From: an uncultured Bacteroidales bacterium
GTDB lineage: Bacteria > Bacteroidota > Bacteroidia > Bacteroidales > Bacteroidaceae
Direction: 5' to 3'
NCBI GenBank assembly: GCA_902782245.1
Contig: CACZMI010000023.1
Coordinates: 1 to 47,814, forward strand
DNA length: 47,814 nt
Part shown: in pieces, positions 1 to 9,892 of the stretch
How the letters are laid out: each line of letters begins with the position of its first letter
Numbering within the stretch: the first letter of the stretch is position 1
Notes under the pieces: model-generated
The model's input: only the letters and a program-made list of their open reading frames with translations
The model's database searches: none
What the model was told of the DNA's origin: nothing
Translations under genes and position numbers: made by a program

Positions 1-2048
1 CCCTCCTTGATACCGGTCTCCTCGATGGTCTCGTAACGCTTCCAGTCAATCTCGCTGATGTGCAGCAGACCGTCCTTACCGGGCAGGAACTCTACGAACA
101 GACCGTAAGGCATAACTGAACGTACGGTACCGTCATAAACCTCACCAACCTCAGGGATAGCTACGATTGCGCGGATCTTGGCAAGAGCAGCCTCGATGCT
201 GTCGCGGTTTGAAGCGGCAACCTCAATCTTGCCTACTCCGTCAACCTCGTCAATGCTGATGCTGGCACCGGTCTCCTCCTGCATGCCCTGGATGATCTTT
301 CCGCCCGGGCCAATGACTGCGCCGATGAACTCCTTGGGAATGGTAAGGGTCTCGATGCGGGGTGCGTGGGGCTTGAGATCGGCACGAGGCTCTGCAATGG
401 TCTCGGTGATCTTGCTCAGAATATACTCACGTCCGGCCTTGGCCTGAGCCAGAGCCTTCTCAAGAATCTCATATGACAGACCGTCGCACTTGATATCCAT
501 CTGTGTGGCGGTAAGTCCCTTAACGGTACCGGTGGTCTTGAAGTCCATATCACCCAGATGATCCTCATCACCAAGGATATCTGACAGAACAGCGTACTTG
601 TCCTCGCCCGGGTTCTTGATAAGACCCATTGCAATACCTGATACGGGGTTCTTTATCTTTACGCCGGCATCCATCAGAGCCAGTGTACCTGCGCACACGG
701 TAGCCATTGATGAAGAACCGTTGGACTCAAGGATATCGGATACTACGCGTACGCAGTAGGGATAATCCTCAGGAATCTGGCCCTTGAGAGCGCGCCATGC
801 CAGGTGGCCGTGACCAATCTCACGACGTCCCAGACTGCGCTGAGCCTTAGCCTCACCTGTGCAGAAGGGCGGGAAGTTGTAGTGGAGCAGGAAACGCTCG
901 TCGTGCTGATCCAGCACGTCATCCACCATCTTCTCATCGTCCTTGGTACCCAGTGTTACAGAGCACAGAGCCTGTGTCTCACCACGGGTGAATATTGATG
1001 ATCCGTGAGGTCCGGGCAGGTAACCTACCTCGCACCAGATGGGACGGATATCGGTTGTCTTACGGCCATCCAGACGCTTACCCTCATCCAGAACGCAGCG
1101 ACGCATTGCATCGCGCTCTACATCGTGATAGTAGCGGTCTATCAGAGCATCCTTCTCGGCCAGCTCATCCTCAGACATCTCGGGATGTGCTGCATGATAC
1201 TGCTCCTTGAACTCATCGCGTACGGCCTCAAAGTTGGCCTCGCGTGAGTGCTTGTCGGCATTGCCCTGAGCTGCCAGGTCATATGACTTCTGGTAGCAGG
1301 CATCCTTTACAGCCTGACGAAGATCCTCGTCGTTGACCTCGTGGCAGTACTCGCGCTTAACGGTCTTGCCAACCTCCTCGGTCAGTTCCATCTGGATCTT
1401 GCAGTGCTTCTTAATCTCATCGTGAGCGGCCTTCATGGCACCCAGCAGGTCAGACTCGGAAACCTCCTTCATCTCACCCTCAACCATCATGATGTTGTCA
1501 TAGGTTGCGGCAACCATTACATCCATATCGGCCTGCTCAAGCTGCTTGAACGTGGGGTCGATAACGTACTCTCCGTTGATACGGGCTACGCGAACCTCGG
1601 ATATCGGACCCTGGAAAGGTATGTCCGATACAGCCAGTGCTGCTGATGCTGCCAGACCGGCCAGAGCATCAGGCATCTGCTCTCCGTCGGCGGAGAACAG
1701 TATGATGTTTACAAAAACTTCAGCGTGGTAGTTGTCAGGAAACAAAGGACGCAGTGCGCGGTCCACAAGACGGCATGTCAAAATCTCATAGTCAGAGGGA
1801 CGTCCCTCACGTTTGGTAAAGCCGCCGGGATAACGTCCGATTGACGCATACTTTTCTCTGTACTCTACCTGCAGCGGCATGAAATCAGTTCCGGGAACTG
1901 CATCTTTGGCGGCACATACAGTGGCCAGGAGCATAGTTTTGCCACATGTCAGCATCACGGCTCCATCGGCTTGCTTTGCCAGTTTCCCGGTCTCCAGTTT
2001 GATGGTTCTTCCATCAGGAAGCTGGAACTCTTTTGTTACAATTTTCAT
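1..2048 (-). CDS. pnp: Polyribonucleotide nucleotidyltransferase (PNPase), 3' end cut by window
   Basis: PNPase degrades RNA phosphorolytically from the 3' end, as a cytoplasmic trimer. Reading the minus strand from ATG at 2048 gives an open frame of 682 codons to the window edge with no stop. It starts [19 protein letters not shown]. Two RNase PH-like domains are visible (about residues 10-140 and 330-460), the second with [23 protein letters not shown], the SSMA active-site region. A KH domain follows at about 560-620 ([17 protein letters not shown]), then an S1 domain from about 630 ([20 protein letters not shown]). Only the last few dozen residues are missing. It is transcribed divergently from the SIS-domain gene. 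The identification is secure; the truncation is an effect of the window. Confidence 0.97.
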   Translation of the reverse strand, partial: MKIVTKEFQLPDGRTIKLETGKLAKQADGAVMLTCGKTMLLATVCAAKDAVPGTDFMPLQVEYREKYASIGRYPGGFTKREGRPSDYEILTCRLVDRALRPLFPDNYHAEVFVNIILFSADGEQMPDALAGLAASAALAVSDIPFQGPISEVRVARINGEYVIDPTFKQLEQADMDVMVAATYDNIMMVEGEMKEVSESDLLGAMKAAHDEIKKHCKIQMELTEEVGKTVKREYCHEVNDEDLRQAVKDACYQKSYDLAAQGNADKHSREANFEAVRDEFKEQYHAAHPEMSEDELAEKDALIDRYYHDVERDAMRRCVLDEGKRLDGRKTTDIRPIWCEVGYLPGPHGSSIFTRGETQALCSVTLGTKDDEKMVDDVLDQHDERFLLHYNFPPFCTGEAKAQRSLGRREIGHGHLAWRALKGQIPEDYPYCVRVVSDILESNGSSSMATVCAGTLALMDAGVKIKNPVSGIAMGLIKNPGEDKYAVLSDILGDEDHLGDMDFKTTGTVKGLTATQMDIKCDGLSYEILEKALAQAKAGREYILSKITETIAEPRADLKPHAPRIETLTIPKEFIGAVIGPGGKIIQGMQEETGASISIDEVDGVGKIEVAASNRDSIEAALAKIRAIVAIPEVGEVYDGTVRSVMPYGLFVEFLPGKDGLLHISEIDWKRYETIEETGIKE

Positions 2049-2104
2049 CTTTAAAACAATATAAAACCTCTAATAAAAAAATAATCCTATTGGATAAATT
2101 GCGG

Positions 2105-2112
2105 CAAAAATA
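2105..2112 (-). promoter_or_regulatory. Promoter -7 box of pnp (TATTTTTG)
   Basis: On the minus strand the octamer TATTTTTG fits the Bacteroidota -7 consensus TAnnTTTG. It lies 57 bp before the pnp ATG, leaving a leader of about 50 nt. A TTGG about 18 bp further upstream could be the -33 element. Seen directly; its function is inferred. Confidence 0.6.
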
Positions 2113-2123
2113 GTAAAAAACAG

Positions 2124-2151
2124 CCAATAGCCAATAGCCGATGCCCAATAG
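2124..2151. repeat. Three short CCAATAG repeats between divergent promoters
   Basis: CCAATAG occurs at 2124-2130, 2131-2137 and 2145-2151. The first two are in direct tandem and the third is offset by 7 bp. The repeats lie between the pnp -7 box and the -7 box of the next operon, and their complement supplies the TTGG -33-like element of pnp. They could be operator half-sites or simple slippage; nothing else supports a function. Confidence 0.4.
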
Positions 2152-2184
2152 TTTTTACAATATCCCGAATAATATGTATATTTG
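2152..2184 (+). promoter_or_regulatory. Promoter of the SIS-PfkB-LtaS-like operon
   Basis: TATATTTG at 2177-2184 matches TAnnTTTG. A T-rich stretch at 2152-2156, about 21 bp upstream, sits where the -33 TTTG is expected. Transcription would start near 2191, about 28 nt before the ATG at 2219. Confidence 0.6.
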
Positions 2185-2218
2185 CAGACTAAAAATTCAG
2201 AATCTTCATTGAATAACA

Positions 2219-2818
2219 ATGATTGAATCGATTAAAGATATCGTCGCACGTGAGGCACAGGCCATCCTGAACATCCCAATCGGTGACGAATACGAAAAAG
2301 CGGTGAATCTGATTGTTCACCACGTGCATGAGCTTAAAGGAAAACTGATTACAAGCGGAATGGGTAAGGCCGGACAGATCGCTATGAACATAGCTACCAC
2401 CTTCAGTTCCACAGGCACTCCTTCAATTTTTCTTCACCCCAGTGAGGCTCAGCATGGAGATTTGGGCGTTTTGCAGAAAAACGACCTGTTCCTTTTGGTA
2501 TCCAATTCGGGCAAGACCAGAGAAGTTCTTGAACTTATGGAGTTGAGCCTTACACTTGATCCCACTTTGAAATTCATTGTCCTGACAGGCAACACCACCA
2601 GTCCGCTGGCACGTCAGGCCGACATAGTCCTGGGCACCGGTCACCCGGATGAAGTCTGCGCTCTGGGACTGACACCGACCACCAGCACCACCGTCATGAA
2701 CGTGATAGGCGATGTTCTTGTGGTTGAGACTATGAAAAAGATTGGATTTACCGCCGAAGAATACAATAAGCGTCACCACGGAGGTTATCTGGGACTGCGT
2801 TCCAAGAAACTGTTATGA
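2219..2818 (+). CDS. SIS-domain sugar-phosphate isomerase (KpsF/GutQ-like, no CBS domains)
   Basis: A 199-residue protein made of a single SIS fold. Visible landmarks are KLITSGMGKAGQIAMNIATT (phosphosugar-binding loop), SEAQHGDLG, LVSNSGKTREVLEL and ALGLTPTTSTTVMNVIGD, all typical of arabinose-5-phosphate isomerases (KdsD/KpsF/GutQ). Those enzymes convert ribulose 5-phosphate to arabinose 5-phosphate, the first step to Kdo. The classical proteins are about 320 residues because two CBS domains follow the SIS domain. This one stops at the end of the SIS domain (GGYLGLRSKKLL), and short CBS-less forms are known. Its TGA overlaps the ATG of the kinase gene (ATGA), so the two are translationally coupled. 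A different ketose/aldose phosphate substrate is possible, especially given the kinase next door. Confidence 0.85.
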   Translation: MIESIKDIVAREAQAILNIPIGDEYEKAVNLIVHHVHELKGKLITSGMGKAGQIAMNIATTFSSTGTPSIFLHPSEAQHGDLGVLQKNDLFLLVSNSGKTREVLELMELSLTLDPTLKFIVLTGNTTSPLARQADIVLGTGHPDEVCALGLTPTTSTTVMNVIGDVLVVETMKKIGFTAEEYNKRHHGGYLGLRSKKLL

Positions 2819-3741
2819 GAAAGATTTTCGGTATAGGAGAAACCATCTATGACATCCTGTTCCGTCAGGGCCAACCGGTAGCGGCTGTACCTGGCGGTTC
2901 GGTTTTCAACGGATTGATTTCACTTGGCCGCACCGGACTGGGCTGCACTTTCATAACCGAGGTAGGCGATGACCAGGTAGGACAGAACATCCTTGCTTTC
3001 ATGCAGGAGAACGGAATCAACACTGATTACGTATCATGCTACCAGGGTAAGAAAACCGCCATTTCACTGGCGTTTTTGGATGAGAACAACGATGCGCACT
3101 ACAGCTTCTACAAGGATTATCCCAATAACCGTCTGGACTTTGAGATGCCTCTCATCCGGGAGAATGACATAGTGGCTTTCGGAGCATACTTTGCGCTTAA
3201 TCCCGTACTTCAGGAAAAGGTCAAGCCGTTCCTTTATTACGCCAAGAAGCATGGCGCAATCCTTTATTACGACCTGAATTTCCGCGACAACCATGCCCAT
3301 GAGGTCCAGAATCTAAGGGATACATTCAAGGAAAACTTTGCAATCGCAGACATAATACGCGGCAGTCATGAGGACTTCATCAACATCTATGGTCACGACG
3401 ATTGCCATACCATCTACGATCAGGTGTCGGAATTCTGTCCTCGGTTTATCTGTACCCGCGGCAAGGACGGTGTCAACGTGATTGATCATGGACGCGAGTA
3501 TTTTTTCAGCTCACGCCCCATCGTCCCGGTGAGCACCATCGGAGCCGGTGACAATTTCAATGCGGGAATCCTGTACGGCTTGGTAAGAGACAACATAGAC
3601 CGCGCCGGTCTGGAAACGATCACCCAAGACCAATGGAGCCGCCTGATCGGATACGGAATCGAGTTCGGGTCAGAGGCCTGCATGAGCACTTCCAACTACG
3701 TAAGTACTGAATTCGCAAATAAATACAAAATAGGTCGCTGA
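2815..3741 (+). CDS. PfkB-family carbohydrate kinase
   Basis: A 308-residue ribokinase/fructokinase-type kinase. The N-terminal glycine-rich start (GIGETIYDILF, AVPGGSVFNGLISLGRTGL) and GDDQVGQNILAFMQENGINTDYV are PfkB signature 1. STIGAGDNFNAGILYGL near residue 245 is signature 2, with the catalytic Asp in GAGD. It would phosphorylate a sugar or sugar phosphate in the cytoplasm; the sequence does not show which. The start codon overlaps the isomerase stop by 4 bases and the next gene begins one base after its stop. All three are therefore probably one transcript. The neighbouring SIS enzyme suggests a hexose or pentose phosphate pathway feeding the envelope. Confidence 0.88.
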   Translation: MRKIFGIGETIYDILFRQGQPVAAVPGGSVFNGLISLGRTGLGCTFITEVGDDQVGQNILAFMQENGINTDYVSCYQGKKTAISLAFLDENNDAHYSFYKDYPNNRLDFEMPLIRENDIVAFGAYFALNPVLQEKVKPFLYYAKKHGAILYYDLNFRDNHAHEVQNLRDTFKENFAIADIIRGSHEDFINIYGHDDCHTIYDQVSEFCPRFICTRGKDGVNVIDHGREYFFSSRPIVPVSTIGAGDNFNAGILYGLVRDNIDRAGLETITQDQWSRLIGYGIEFGSEACMSTSNYVSTEFANKYKIGR

Positions 3742-3742
3742 A

Positions 3743-5701
3743 ATGGCAGATAGCAGACAAGGAACGGTATTCAGAACTCCTTTCATCATTATGTTAAGGA
3801 ATCTGGCCGTTGTCTATGCTGCTTTCCTTATCTGCCACCCCATTTTCATCTGGTACAACTGGAGTTCATTCCAGGGAGACCTTGCCGGTATGTTATGGCC
3901 GATGCTCAAAGGAGCATTGGTATTTGATACAGCCGGAATAATGTACATAAGCGCTTTGTATGTAGTGCTTATGATGTTCCCGTTCCATTTCAAGGAAAAA
4001 CGTTGGTACTACCGTCTCACCAAGATCATCCTGGTTGTCATGGCTTCGGCCGGAGTACTGGCAAACCTTGTGGACACCGTTTATTTCCCGTACACAGGCT
4101 GCCGCAGTACTCTCCAGGTCCTGGACGAATTCAGCGGTGAAGGCGGCACGCAGATGACATCCATCATACTGCGTTCACTTGCCGACAACTGGTATCTGGT
4201 TCTGGCGTTCATCGCCATCGTGGTACTCCTGTGTCTGCTTATAAAGATTCCTGCAATCCTGCAGTACCGCAAAGTATATGTGTACTACATAGTACGCACC
4301 TGTTGCCTTCTGCTTAGTGCGGTATGTATCCTGGCCGGGATACGCGGCGGATTGGCACATAACATAAGGCCTATCACCATGAGCAACGCCTATCAGTACG
4401 TCAAGACTCCCGCCCAGGCCGCCTCCATTCTCAATACTCCGTTCTGCGTAATCAGAACCATGGGTAATGAGGATATGAAGATACCGGCATACTACGATGA
4501 AAAGGAACTGGAATCAATCTACACCCCTGTGATTTTCCCCGATTCCACCGCAACATTCCGCCCCATGAACGTAGTGGTTCTGATACTTGAAAGTTTCGGT
4601 TCGGAATACATGGAGGCCATGAATCCTGGTACTGACGGAATACATGACTGCGCTCCTTTCATGGATACGCTTATAAACCATTCGCTTACATTCGGGACAT
4701 CGCTGGCCAACGGACGCAAGAGTATAGACGCAATGCCGTCAGTACTGTCAGGAATACCCATGCTCAAGGACCATCTGTTCCTTACGCCCACCATCATGGC
4801 CAAGGAGATAACCGGACTGGCCAAGGAACTTGGGACCAAGGGTTACTACTCGGCATTCTTCCACGGGGCCGATAACGGTTCCATGGGCTTCCAGTCATTC
4901 TCCAGGGTAATAGGCTACAACGACTATTACGGCATGGAGGATTTCCTTAAAAAGCCCGAGTACGGCGGCAGTTCGGTATTTGACGGCTACTGGGCCATCT
5001 GGGACGAGGAGTTCCTGCAGTATATGTGTGATATGATAGGAACCTTCCGTGAGCCTTTCCTGGCATCGGCCTTCACAGCATCATCACATCATCCGTACAA
5101 CGTTCCTGACAGATATAAGGATATTTATCCTACCGAAGGAAATCTGCCAATCTATCGGGGAATCCGCTACTCGGACCATGCGCTTGAACTGTTCTTTGAG
5201 AAAGCTTCAAAGCAGCCTTGGTTCAACAATACCCTGTTCGTGCTGACAGCCGACCATACAAACCTGTCGGAACATCCGGATTACCAGTCCGACTACGGTA
5301 ATTTCCGCGTTCCTATTGTCTTCTACTGTCCATCGGACAGTCTGGTGGGCACACGCCGGGCAATAGCACAGCAATCAGACATATTCCCCTCCGTACTTGG
5401 TTATCTGGGATATGACAAGCCGGTCATCAGTTTCGGCCAGAACCTGTTCAACACCCCTGACAGCCTCACCTGGGCTGCTACCTTCCAGAACGGTCTCTAC
5501 TCATACTATCAGGGAGACTACCTCCTCCAGTTTGACGGCACAAATGAGACAGGTCTGTTTACGTATAAGTCAGACCCCACCCTGAAACAGAATCTTAAAG
5601 GAGCCGCGCCCGACACCGAACAGGAGATGACAAAAAAACTCAAGGCACTGATCCAACAGTACCTTGAGTATATGACAACCAAAGAACTGGTTGTTAATTA
5701 A
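3743..5701 (+). CDS. LtaS-like membrane sulfatase-fold phosphotransferase
   Basis: A 652-residue protein with about five N-terminal membrane segments (roughly residues 17-35, 50-75, 92-112, 150-172, 187-207), followed by a large alkaline-phosphatase/sulfatase-fold domain that would lie in the periplasm. Motifs seen: [14 protein letters not shown] (metal-binding Glu), [19 protein letters not shown] (nucleophile region, with Ser or its neighbour instead of the Thr of LtaS), [22 protein letters not shown] and LTADHTN (metal His/Asp). The family transfers phosphoglycerol or phosphoethanolamine from lipids to glycans. Bacteroidota have no lipoteichoic acid, so the target may be lipid A, a glycolipid or a capsule. 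It is the third gene of its operon. Its TAA overlaps the purT stop, tail to tail. The true donor and acceptor are unknown. Confidence 0.85.
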   Translation: MADSRQGTVFRTPFIIMLRNLAVVYAAFLICHPIFIWYNWSSFQGDLAGMLWPMLKGALVFDTAGIMYISALYVVLMMFPFHFKEKRWYYRLTKIILVVMASAGVLANLVDTVYFPYTGCRSTLQVLDEFSGEGGTQMTSIILRSLADNWYLVLAFIAIVVLLCLLIKIPAILQYRKVYVYYIVRTCCLLLSAVCILAGIRGGLAHNIRPITMSNAYQYVKTPAQAASILNTPFCVIRTMGNEDMKIPAYYDEKELESIYTPVIFPDSTATFRPMNVVVLILESFGSEYMEAMNPGTDGIHDCAPFMDTLINHSLTFGTSLANGRKSIDAMPSVLSGIPMLKDHLFLTPTIMAKEITGLAKELGTKGYYSAFFHGADNGSMGFQSFSRVIGYNDYYGMEDFLKKPEYGGSSVFDGYWAIWDEEFLQYMCDMIGTFREPFLASAFTASSHHPYNVPDRYKDIYPTEGNLPIYRGIRYSDHALELFFEKASKQPWFNNTLFVLTADHTNLSEHPDYQSDYGNFRVPIVFYCPSDSLVGTRRAIAQQSDIFPSVLGYLGYDKPVISFGQNLFNTPDSLTWAATFQNGLYSYYQGDYLLQFDGTNETGLFTYKSDPTLKQNLKGAAPDTEQEMTKKLKALIQQYLEYMTTKELVVN

Positions 5702-6882
5702 TAAACCTTGACCTTCAACTTGGCGTAAGCCTTCTCCACTTTCTCAAGTGCTTTCTCTACGCTCTCTGCACGGGCCAGGATAACGCCCATACGGCGGTGA
5801 CCCTTGATGAACGGCTTGCCGAAGAAACGTACCTGAACATCGGGTTCGGCCAGGATCTCATCCACATTCTCAAACTCTATCATATCGGTGTCACCCTCAA
5901 CAACGATTGCCTTCGATGCGCTGGGACCAAAGAAATTGATCTTGGGGATAGGCAGGCCAAGGACGGCACGTGCATGAAGTGCGAACTCTGACAGGTCCTG
6001 TGATATCATTGTAACCATACCGGTGTCATGCGGACGGGGTGAAACCTCGCTGAACAGTACGTTGTCACCGCAAACGAACATCTCAACGCCAAAGATACCG
6101 TAACCGCCCAGAGCGTCGGTAATCTTCTTAGCAATGTCCTGAGCCTGAGCCAGAGCCTTGTCGCTCATGGGCTGTGCCTGCCATGACTCGCGGTAGTCGC
6201 CGTCAACCTGATGGTGGCCGATGGGGTTGAGGAATGTTGTGCCGCCGCTGTGACGAACGGTAAGAAGGGTTATCTCGTAGTCAAACTTTACAAAGCCCTC
6301 TACTATAACCTCACCGCCTCCGGCGCGACCGCCCTCCTGGGCGATCTTCCATGATGCATCGGCATCGGCAGGAGTCTTGCATACGCTCTGACCGTGGCCT
6401 GATGAACTCATGATAGGCTTAACGACACAGGGAGTACCGATTTCCTTGATGGCAGCATCGAACTCCTGACGTGTGGCTGCAAAGCGATAGTTTGAAGTGG
6501 GAAGTCCCAGTGTCTCATGAGCCAGCTGGCGGATGCCCTTGCGGTTCATGGTGAGGAATGTGGCATTGGCGGTAGGAATTACATTGTAACCCTCTTTCTC
6601 AAGCTTTACAAGCTCAGGGGTAGCAATGGCCTCTACCTCCGGAATGATCATATCCGGTTTTTCCTTTTCAATAATCTCGCGCAGACGTGCACCGTCAAGC
6701 ATTGACAGAACGTAACTGCGATGAGCCACCTGCATGGCAGGGGCGTTCTCGTAACGGTCGAGTGCTACGACCTCAACTCCATAACGCTGCAATTCAATTG
6801 CAACCTCTTTTCCAAGTTCTCCTGAACCGCAAAGAAGTGCCTTCTTGGCAACCTTGGTAAGCGGTGTTCCGATTTTGACCAT
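5698..6882 (-). CDS. purT: Formate-dependent phosphoribosylglycinamide formyltransferase
   Basis: A 394-residue ATP-grasp enzyme that makes formyl-GAR from GAR, formate and ATP in purine synthesis. The N-terminal part has [23 protein letters not shown] and [21 protein letters not shown]. The ATP-grasp core has [16 protein letters not shown] and [17 protein letters not shown]. The C-terminal part has [30 protein letters not shown], which carries the metal/ATP acidic residues. Length and motifs match PurT throughout. It lies 14 bp downstream of the msbA-like gene on the same strand, probably as its second cistron, and converges with the LtaS-like gene. Confidence 0.96.
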   Translation of the reverse strand: MVKIGTPLTKVAKKALLCGSGELGKEVAIELQRYGVEVVALDRYENAPAMQVAHRSYVLSMLDGARLREIIEKEKPDMIIPEVEAIATPELVKLEKEGYNVIPTANATFLTMNRKGIRQLAHETLGLPTSNYRFAATRQEFDAAIKEIGTPCVVKPIMSSSGHGQSVCKTPADADASWKIAQEGGRAGGGEVIVEGFVKFDYEITLLTVRHSGGTTFLNPIGHHQVDGDYRESWQAQPMSDKALAQAQDIAKKITDALGGYGIFGVEMFVCGDNVLFSEVSPRPHDTGMVTMISQDLSEFALHARAVLGLPIPKINFFGPSASKAIVVEGDTDMIEFENVDEILAEPDVQVRFFGKPFIKGHRRMGVILARAESVEKALEKVEKAYAKLKVKVY

Positions 6883-6896
6883 GATTTTTATGTTGT

Positions 6897-8741
6897 TTAC
6901 AGTTGCTGCATATCGTTCAGTCTCTTGTAGTAGCCGTTCAGGGCTATCAACTCCTCATGTGTTCCGCGCTCCACAATCTTTCCTTCATGTAAAACGCAAA
7001 TTTCATCGGCATTTTTAATGGTGGACAGGCGGTGGGCTATGGCTATGGTGGTGCGGTCCTTCATAAGGCGTTCCAATGCCTCCTGAACCAGACGCTCCGA
7101 CTCTGTATCCAATGCACTTGTAGCCTCATCCAAAATCAGTATCGGCGGGTTCTTGAGAATGGCGCGGGCAATGCTTATGCGCTGACGCTGACCGCCGGAA
7201 AGAAGACAGCCGCGGTCACCTATGTTGGTGTCGTATCCGTTCTCGGTCTCCATAATGAAGTCATGGGCATTGGCAATCTTGGCTGCCGCAATGACCTGCT
7301 CGCGTGTGGCGTCCTTTACACCGAAAGTGATGTTGTTGTAGAAAGTGTCGTTAAACAGGATTGCCTCCTGATTTACGTTACCCATCAGGCTGCGAAGTGA
7401 CTTGAGCGAGATGTCGCGGATATCCTTTCCGTCAATGGTTATTGAACCCTTGGTTACATCGTAGAAACGCGGAAGCAGATCCACCAGGGTTGATTTTCCT
7501 GAGCCGGACTGTCCCACCAGGGCTATGGTCTTGCCGCGCGGTATGGTGAGGTTCACATCATGAAGTACCTCGCGGTCATCCTCATACGAGAATGATACGC
7601 CCTCATACTTTATCTCATTCTTCAAGGCATCTATCTCAACAGGATTCTCAGGATCCTTGATATCGTTCTCTGCCAGAAGTATCTTGTCCACACGCTCCAA
7701 CGATGCCAGGCCCTTGGGGATAGCATAGCCAGCCTTTGAGAAATCCTTGATAGGATTGATGACGCTGTACAGGATGGTCAGGTAATAGATGAATGTAGGA
7801 CCGTCTATGGGTGCATTGGACGAGTTCAGTATCAGAGTTCCGCCGTACCACAGTACCACCACAATGAGCGCAGTACCCATGAATTCACTTACCGGATGTG
7901 CCAGTGCCTGACGCATGTTGACGCGGTTGGCAGCCTTGCGCAGCTGTTCACTGCTGGATGCAAAACGTTTTGACATCTTGTCCTCTGCAAGGAAAGCCTT
8001 GATGACCCTGAGTCCTCCAAGCGTCTCCTCCAACTCGGACATGGTCTCGCTCCAGAATGATTGAACCACAAGTGAGTTGGCCTTAAGCTTACGGCCTATC
8101 GAACCCATCACCCAGATAATTACCGGACCTATCACCAAAGTGAATATTGTGAGCTGCCAACTGATGGCGATAAGCGTTCCCAAATATACCAGAATGAGTA
8201 TCGGGTTCTTGATAAGCATGTCCAGAGACTGGGTGATGGAGTTTTCTATCTCCGATACATCACCGCTCATACGGGTTATGATATCACCCTTACGCTCCTT
8301 GCTGAAGAATCCCATGGGAAGGCTCAGCACCTTGTCGTAGATCTGTATCCTTATGTCACGAACCACGCCGTTACGCATGGGAACCATTACGGCCGATGAC
8401 CCGAAATAGCAGGCTGTCTTAAAGAACGTCATGATTATGAGCACAAGCCCCAGAATAAGAAGAGTCTTGGCCTCTCCGTATACACTGATGTATTCAGTAA
8501 TCTTGTAAAAGAAATTGTTCTTAAGCACATGGAAGAAGCCTTCCATTCCCTGGGTTTGTGAAAAAGGCACATACTCATATGTCTCAGTGCTTATCTTGAA
8601 CAGAATTCTCAGAATGGGGATCAGCAATGCAAATGAGAATACATTGAGCAATGCCGAAAGGAGATTATACGATACACTGCCTATCAGATTGCGGAGATAG
8701 GGACGTATGAAACGTTTAAGGAACGCAAAAAGCTCTTTCAT
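6897..8741 (-). CDS. msbA: ABC transporter, MsbA-type lipid exporter (fused TMD-NBD)
   Basis: A 614-residue half-transporter. Six membrane segments occupy about residues 15-330, with a long periplasmic loop near 50-80. The nucleotide-binding domain (about 370-614) has Walker [10 protein letters not shown] near 410, signature LSGGQRQR near 518, Walker [13 protein letters not shown] near 538 and the switch His in AIAHRLST. The architecture matches MsbA, the homodimer that flips lipid A-core across the inner membrane. The divergent neighbours are a PAP2 phosphatase and a LpxL-type acyltransferase, which supports a lipid A role. A general multidrug or lipid exporter cannot be excluded. The start at 8741 follows a well-placed TAACTTTG box. 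Confidence 0.88.
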   Translation of the reverse strand: MKELFAFLKRFIRPYLRNLIGSVSYNLLSALLNVFSFALLIPILRILFKISTETYEYVPFSQTQGMEGFFHVLKNNFFYKITEYISVYGEAKTLLILGLVLIIMTFFKTACYFGSSAVMVPMRNGVVRDIRIQIYDKVLSLPMGFFSKERKGDIITRMSGDVSEIENSITQSLDMLIKNPILILVYLGTLIAISWQLTIFTLVIGPVIIWVMGSIGRKLKANSLVVQSFWSETMSELEETLGGLRVIKAFLAEDKMSKRFASSSEQLRKAANRVNMRQALAHPVSEFMGTALIVVVLWYGGTLILNSSNAPIDGPTFIYYLTILYSVINPIKDFSKAGYAIPKGLASLERVDKILLAENDIKDPENPVEIDALKNEIKYEGVSFSYEDDREVLHDVNLTIPRGKTIALVGQSGSGKSTLVDLLPRFYDVTKGSITIDGKDIRDISLKSLRSLMGNVNQEAILFNDTFYNNITFGVKDATREQVIAAAKIANAHDFIMETENGYDTNIGDRGCLLSGGQRQRISIARAILKNPPILILDEATSALDTESERLVQEALERLMKDRTTIAIAHRLSTIKNADEICVLHEGKIVERGTHEELIALNGYYKRLNDMQQL

Positions 8742-8766
8742 TAAGCGAAATCGTTGATTTTATGTG

Positions 8767-8797
8767 CAAAGTTACAAATTTTATACCGCCCCGGAAA
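8767..8797 (-). promoter_or_regulatory. Promoter of msbA-purT (TAACTTTG)
   Basis: On the minus strand TAACTTTG (8774 to 8767) is an exact TAnnTTTG box. A TTTC at 8797-8794, 19 bp upstream, is the likely -33 element. The start site would be near 8760, about 20 nt before the ATG. Confidence 0.65.
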
Positions 8798-8819
8798 CGG
8801 GAAATGCATTATAAATAGG

Positions 8820-8827
8820 TAACTTTG
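8820..8827 (+). promoter_or_regulatory. Promoter -7 box of the OMP-PAP2-lpxL operon (TAACTTTG)
   Basis: TAACTTTG, the same octamer as the divergent msbA promoter 46 bp away. Transcription would begin near 8834. That makes ATG 8834 leaderless and favours ATG 8855 as the start of the downstream gene. Confidence 0.65.
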
Positions 8828-8854
8828 CGCAATATGTTGATAAGTTTTTTACAA

Positions 8855-9892
8855 ATGAACCTTAGAGCCAAACTCTTTATCACCATACTTTCCACGCTGC
8901 TGTGCGTTAACGGATACAGCCAATGGCTGACCGCCGACCTGTACTATGACGGTCTGTTTGACAACCGCGAGTTCAAGGGCGACATGCAGCCGCAGACCAT
9001 TTACGGAATGCGTCTCATGCCGGAGATAGGAATAGATGCCGCCCCCCACAGAATCAGAGTGGGATTCTCCAAGATATGGGAATTCGGAGCTGACGATATC
9101 ATTGACCCTGAAATCATACTGTATTACAGATATAGAGGACCTGTCAGCTATTTCTTCGGAGCTATTCCGCGCAACAATCTCCAACGCCAGCTGCCTGATG
9201 CATTCCTTTACGATTCCATCGCATTTTTTGAGCCTACCATAAAAGGAACCCTGATCCAGTACTCCTGCAGAGATGTTTTTGAAACGGAGCTGTACTGCAA
9301 CTGGTTCAGCCGTCAGACATTCACCGACCGTGAGGCTTTCCGCATAGTATGGGACGGATTTGTGGGCAGCGGCATGTTTGGTGGAGGCTGGTTCGTGGCA
9401 ATGACCCATTTTGCCAACACAATGCAGCACAATCATGCCCTTTACGAGAAGTTCCAGTTCAACCCCTACCTGTCATTTGAATACCCCTCAAAAGAATCAA
9501 TAACCAACTTCAGAGTCAAGGCCGATGCAGGCATGCTGTTTTCAATAGTTCACTGCCGCGCCAATGATTTCTGGTACAACCCCATAGGTTTTCTTGGAGA
9601 TATTCAACTGGGATGGAAGGGCTTCGACATAAAGAGCACCGTATATGCAGGAGGCCCTCAGATGCAATATCTTGATGATCCCGAGGCCGGACTCGCTTTC
9701 CACCGTAGTGACCCGTTCTACAACCATTCATTCTACAACAAGACTGAGTTTGGCGTATTGTTGGTATCTGACAGCAGAGCACAGTTAGGGTTCCGCTGGA
9801 ATCTGCATTTCACGCCTGGCACACCGGTACATAATCAGCAACTGATAACGCTGAAATACCGGATAGGCATGAATAAAAATCTCCATGAATAA
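8855..9892 (+). CDS. Exported beta-barrel-like envelope protein of unknown function
   Basis: I do not recognise a named family. From ATG 8855 the product is 345 residues. It starts MNLRAKLFITILSTLLCVNGYSQ, a clear signal peptide cleaved after about residue 22. The rest is rich in alternating aromatic and polar residues (DLYYDGLFDN, IILYYRYRGPVSYFFGAIP, FQFNPYLSFEYPS, QLGFRWNLHF), as in outer-membrane barrels, and ends near LITLKYRIGM. ATG 8834 or TTG 8825 would extend it, but the promoter box ends at 8827. The PAP2 gene follows directly after the stop with no gap. The context (PAP2, LpxL, divergent MsbA) suggests a role in outer-membrane lipid assembly, which is inference. Confidence 0.7.
   Translation: MNLRAKLFITILSTLLCVNGYSQWLTADLYYDGLFDNREFKGDMQPQTIYGMRLMPEIGIDAAPHRIRVGFSKIWEFGADDIIDPEIILYYRYRGPVSYFFGAIPRNNLQRQLPDAFLYDSIAFFEPTIKGTLIQYSCRDVFETELYCNWFSRQTFTDREAFRIVWDGFVGSGMFGGGWFVAMTHFANTMQHNHALYEKFQFNPYLSFEYPSKESITNFRVKADAGMLFSIVHCRANDFWYNPIGFLGDIQLGWKGFDIKSTVYAGGPQMQYLDDPEAGLAFHRSDPFYNHSFYNKTEFGVLLVSDSRAQLGFRWNLHFTPGTPVHNQQLITLKYRIGMNKNLHE

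Noticed and set aside
8825-8854. Upstream starts (TTG 8825, ATG 8834) for the OMP-like gene
   Set aside because: TTG 8825 lies inside the -7 box and ATG 8834 would coincide with the predicted transcription start; ATG 8855 gives a clean signal peptide.
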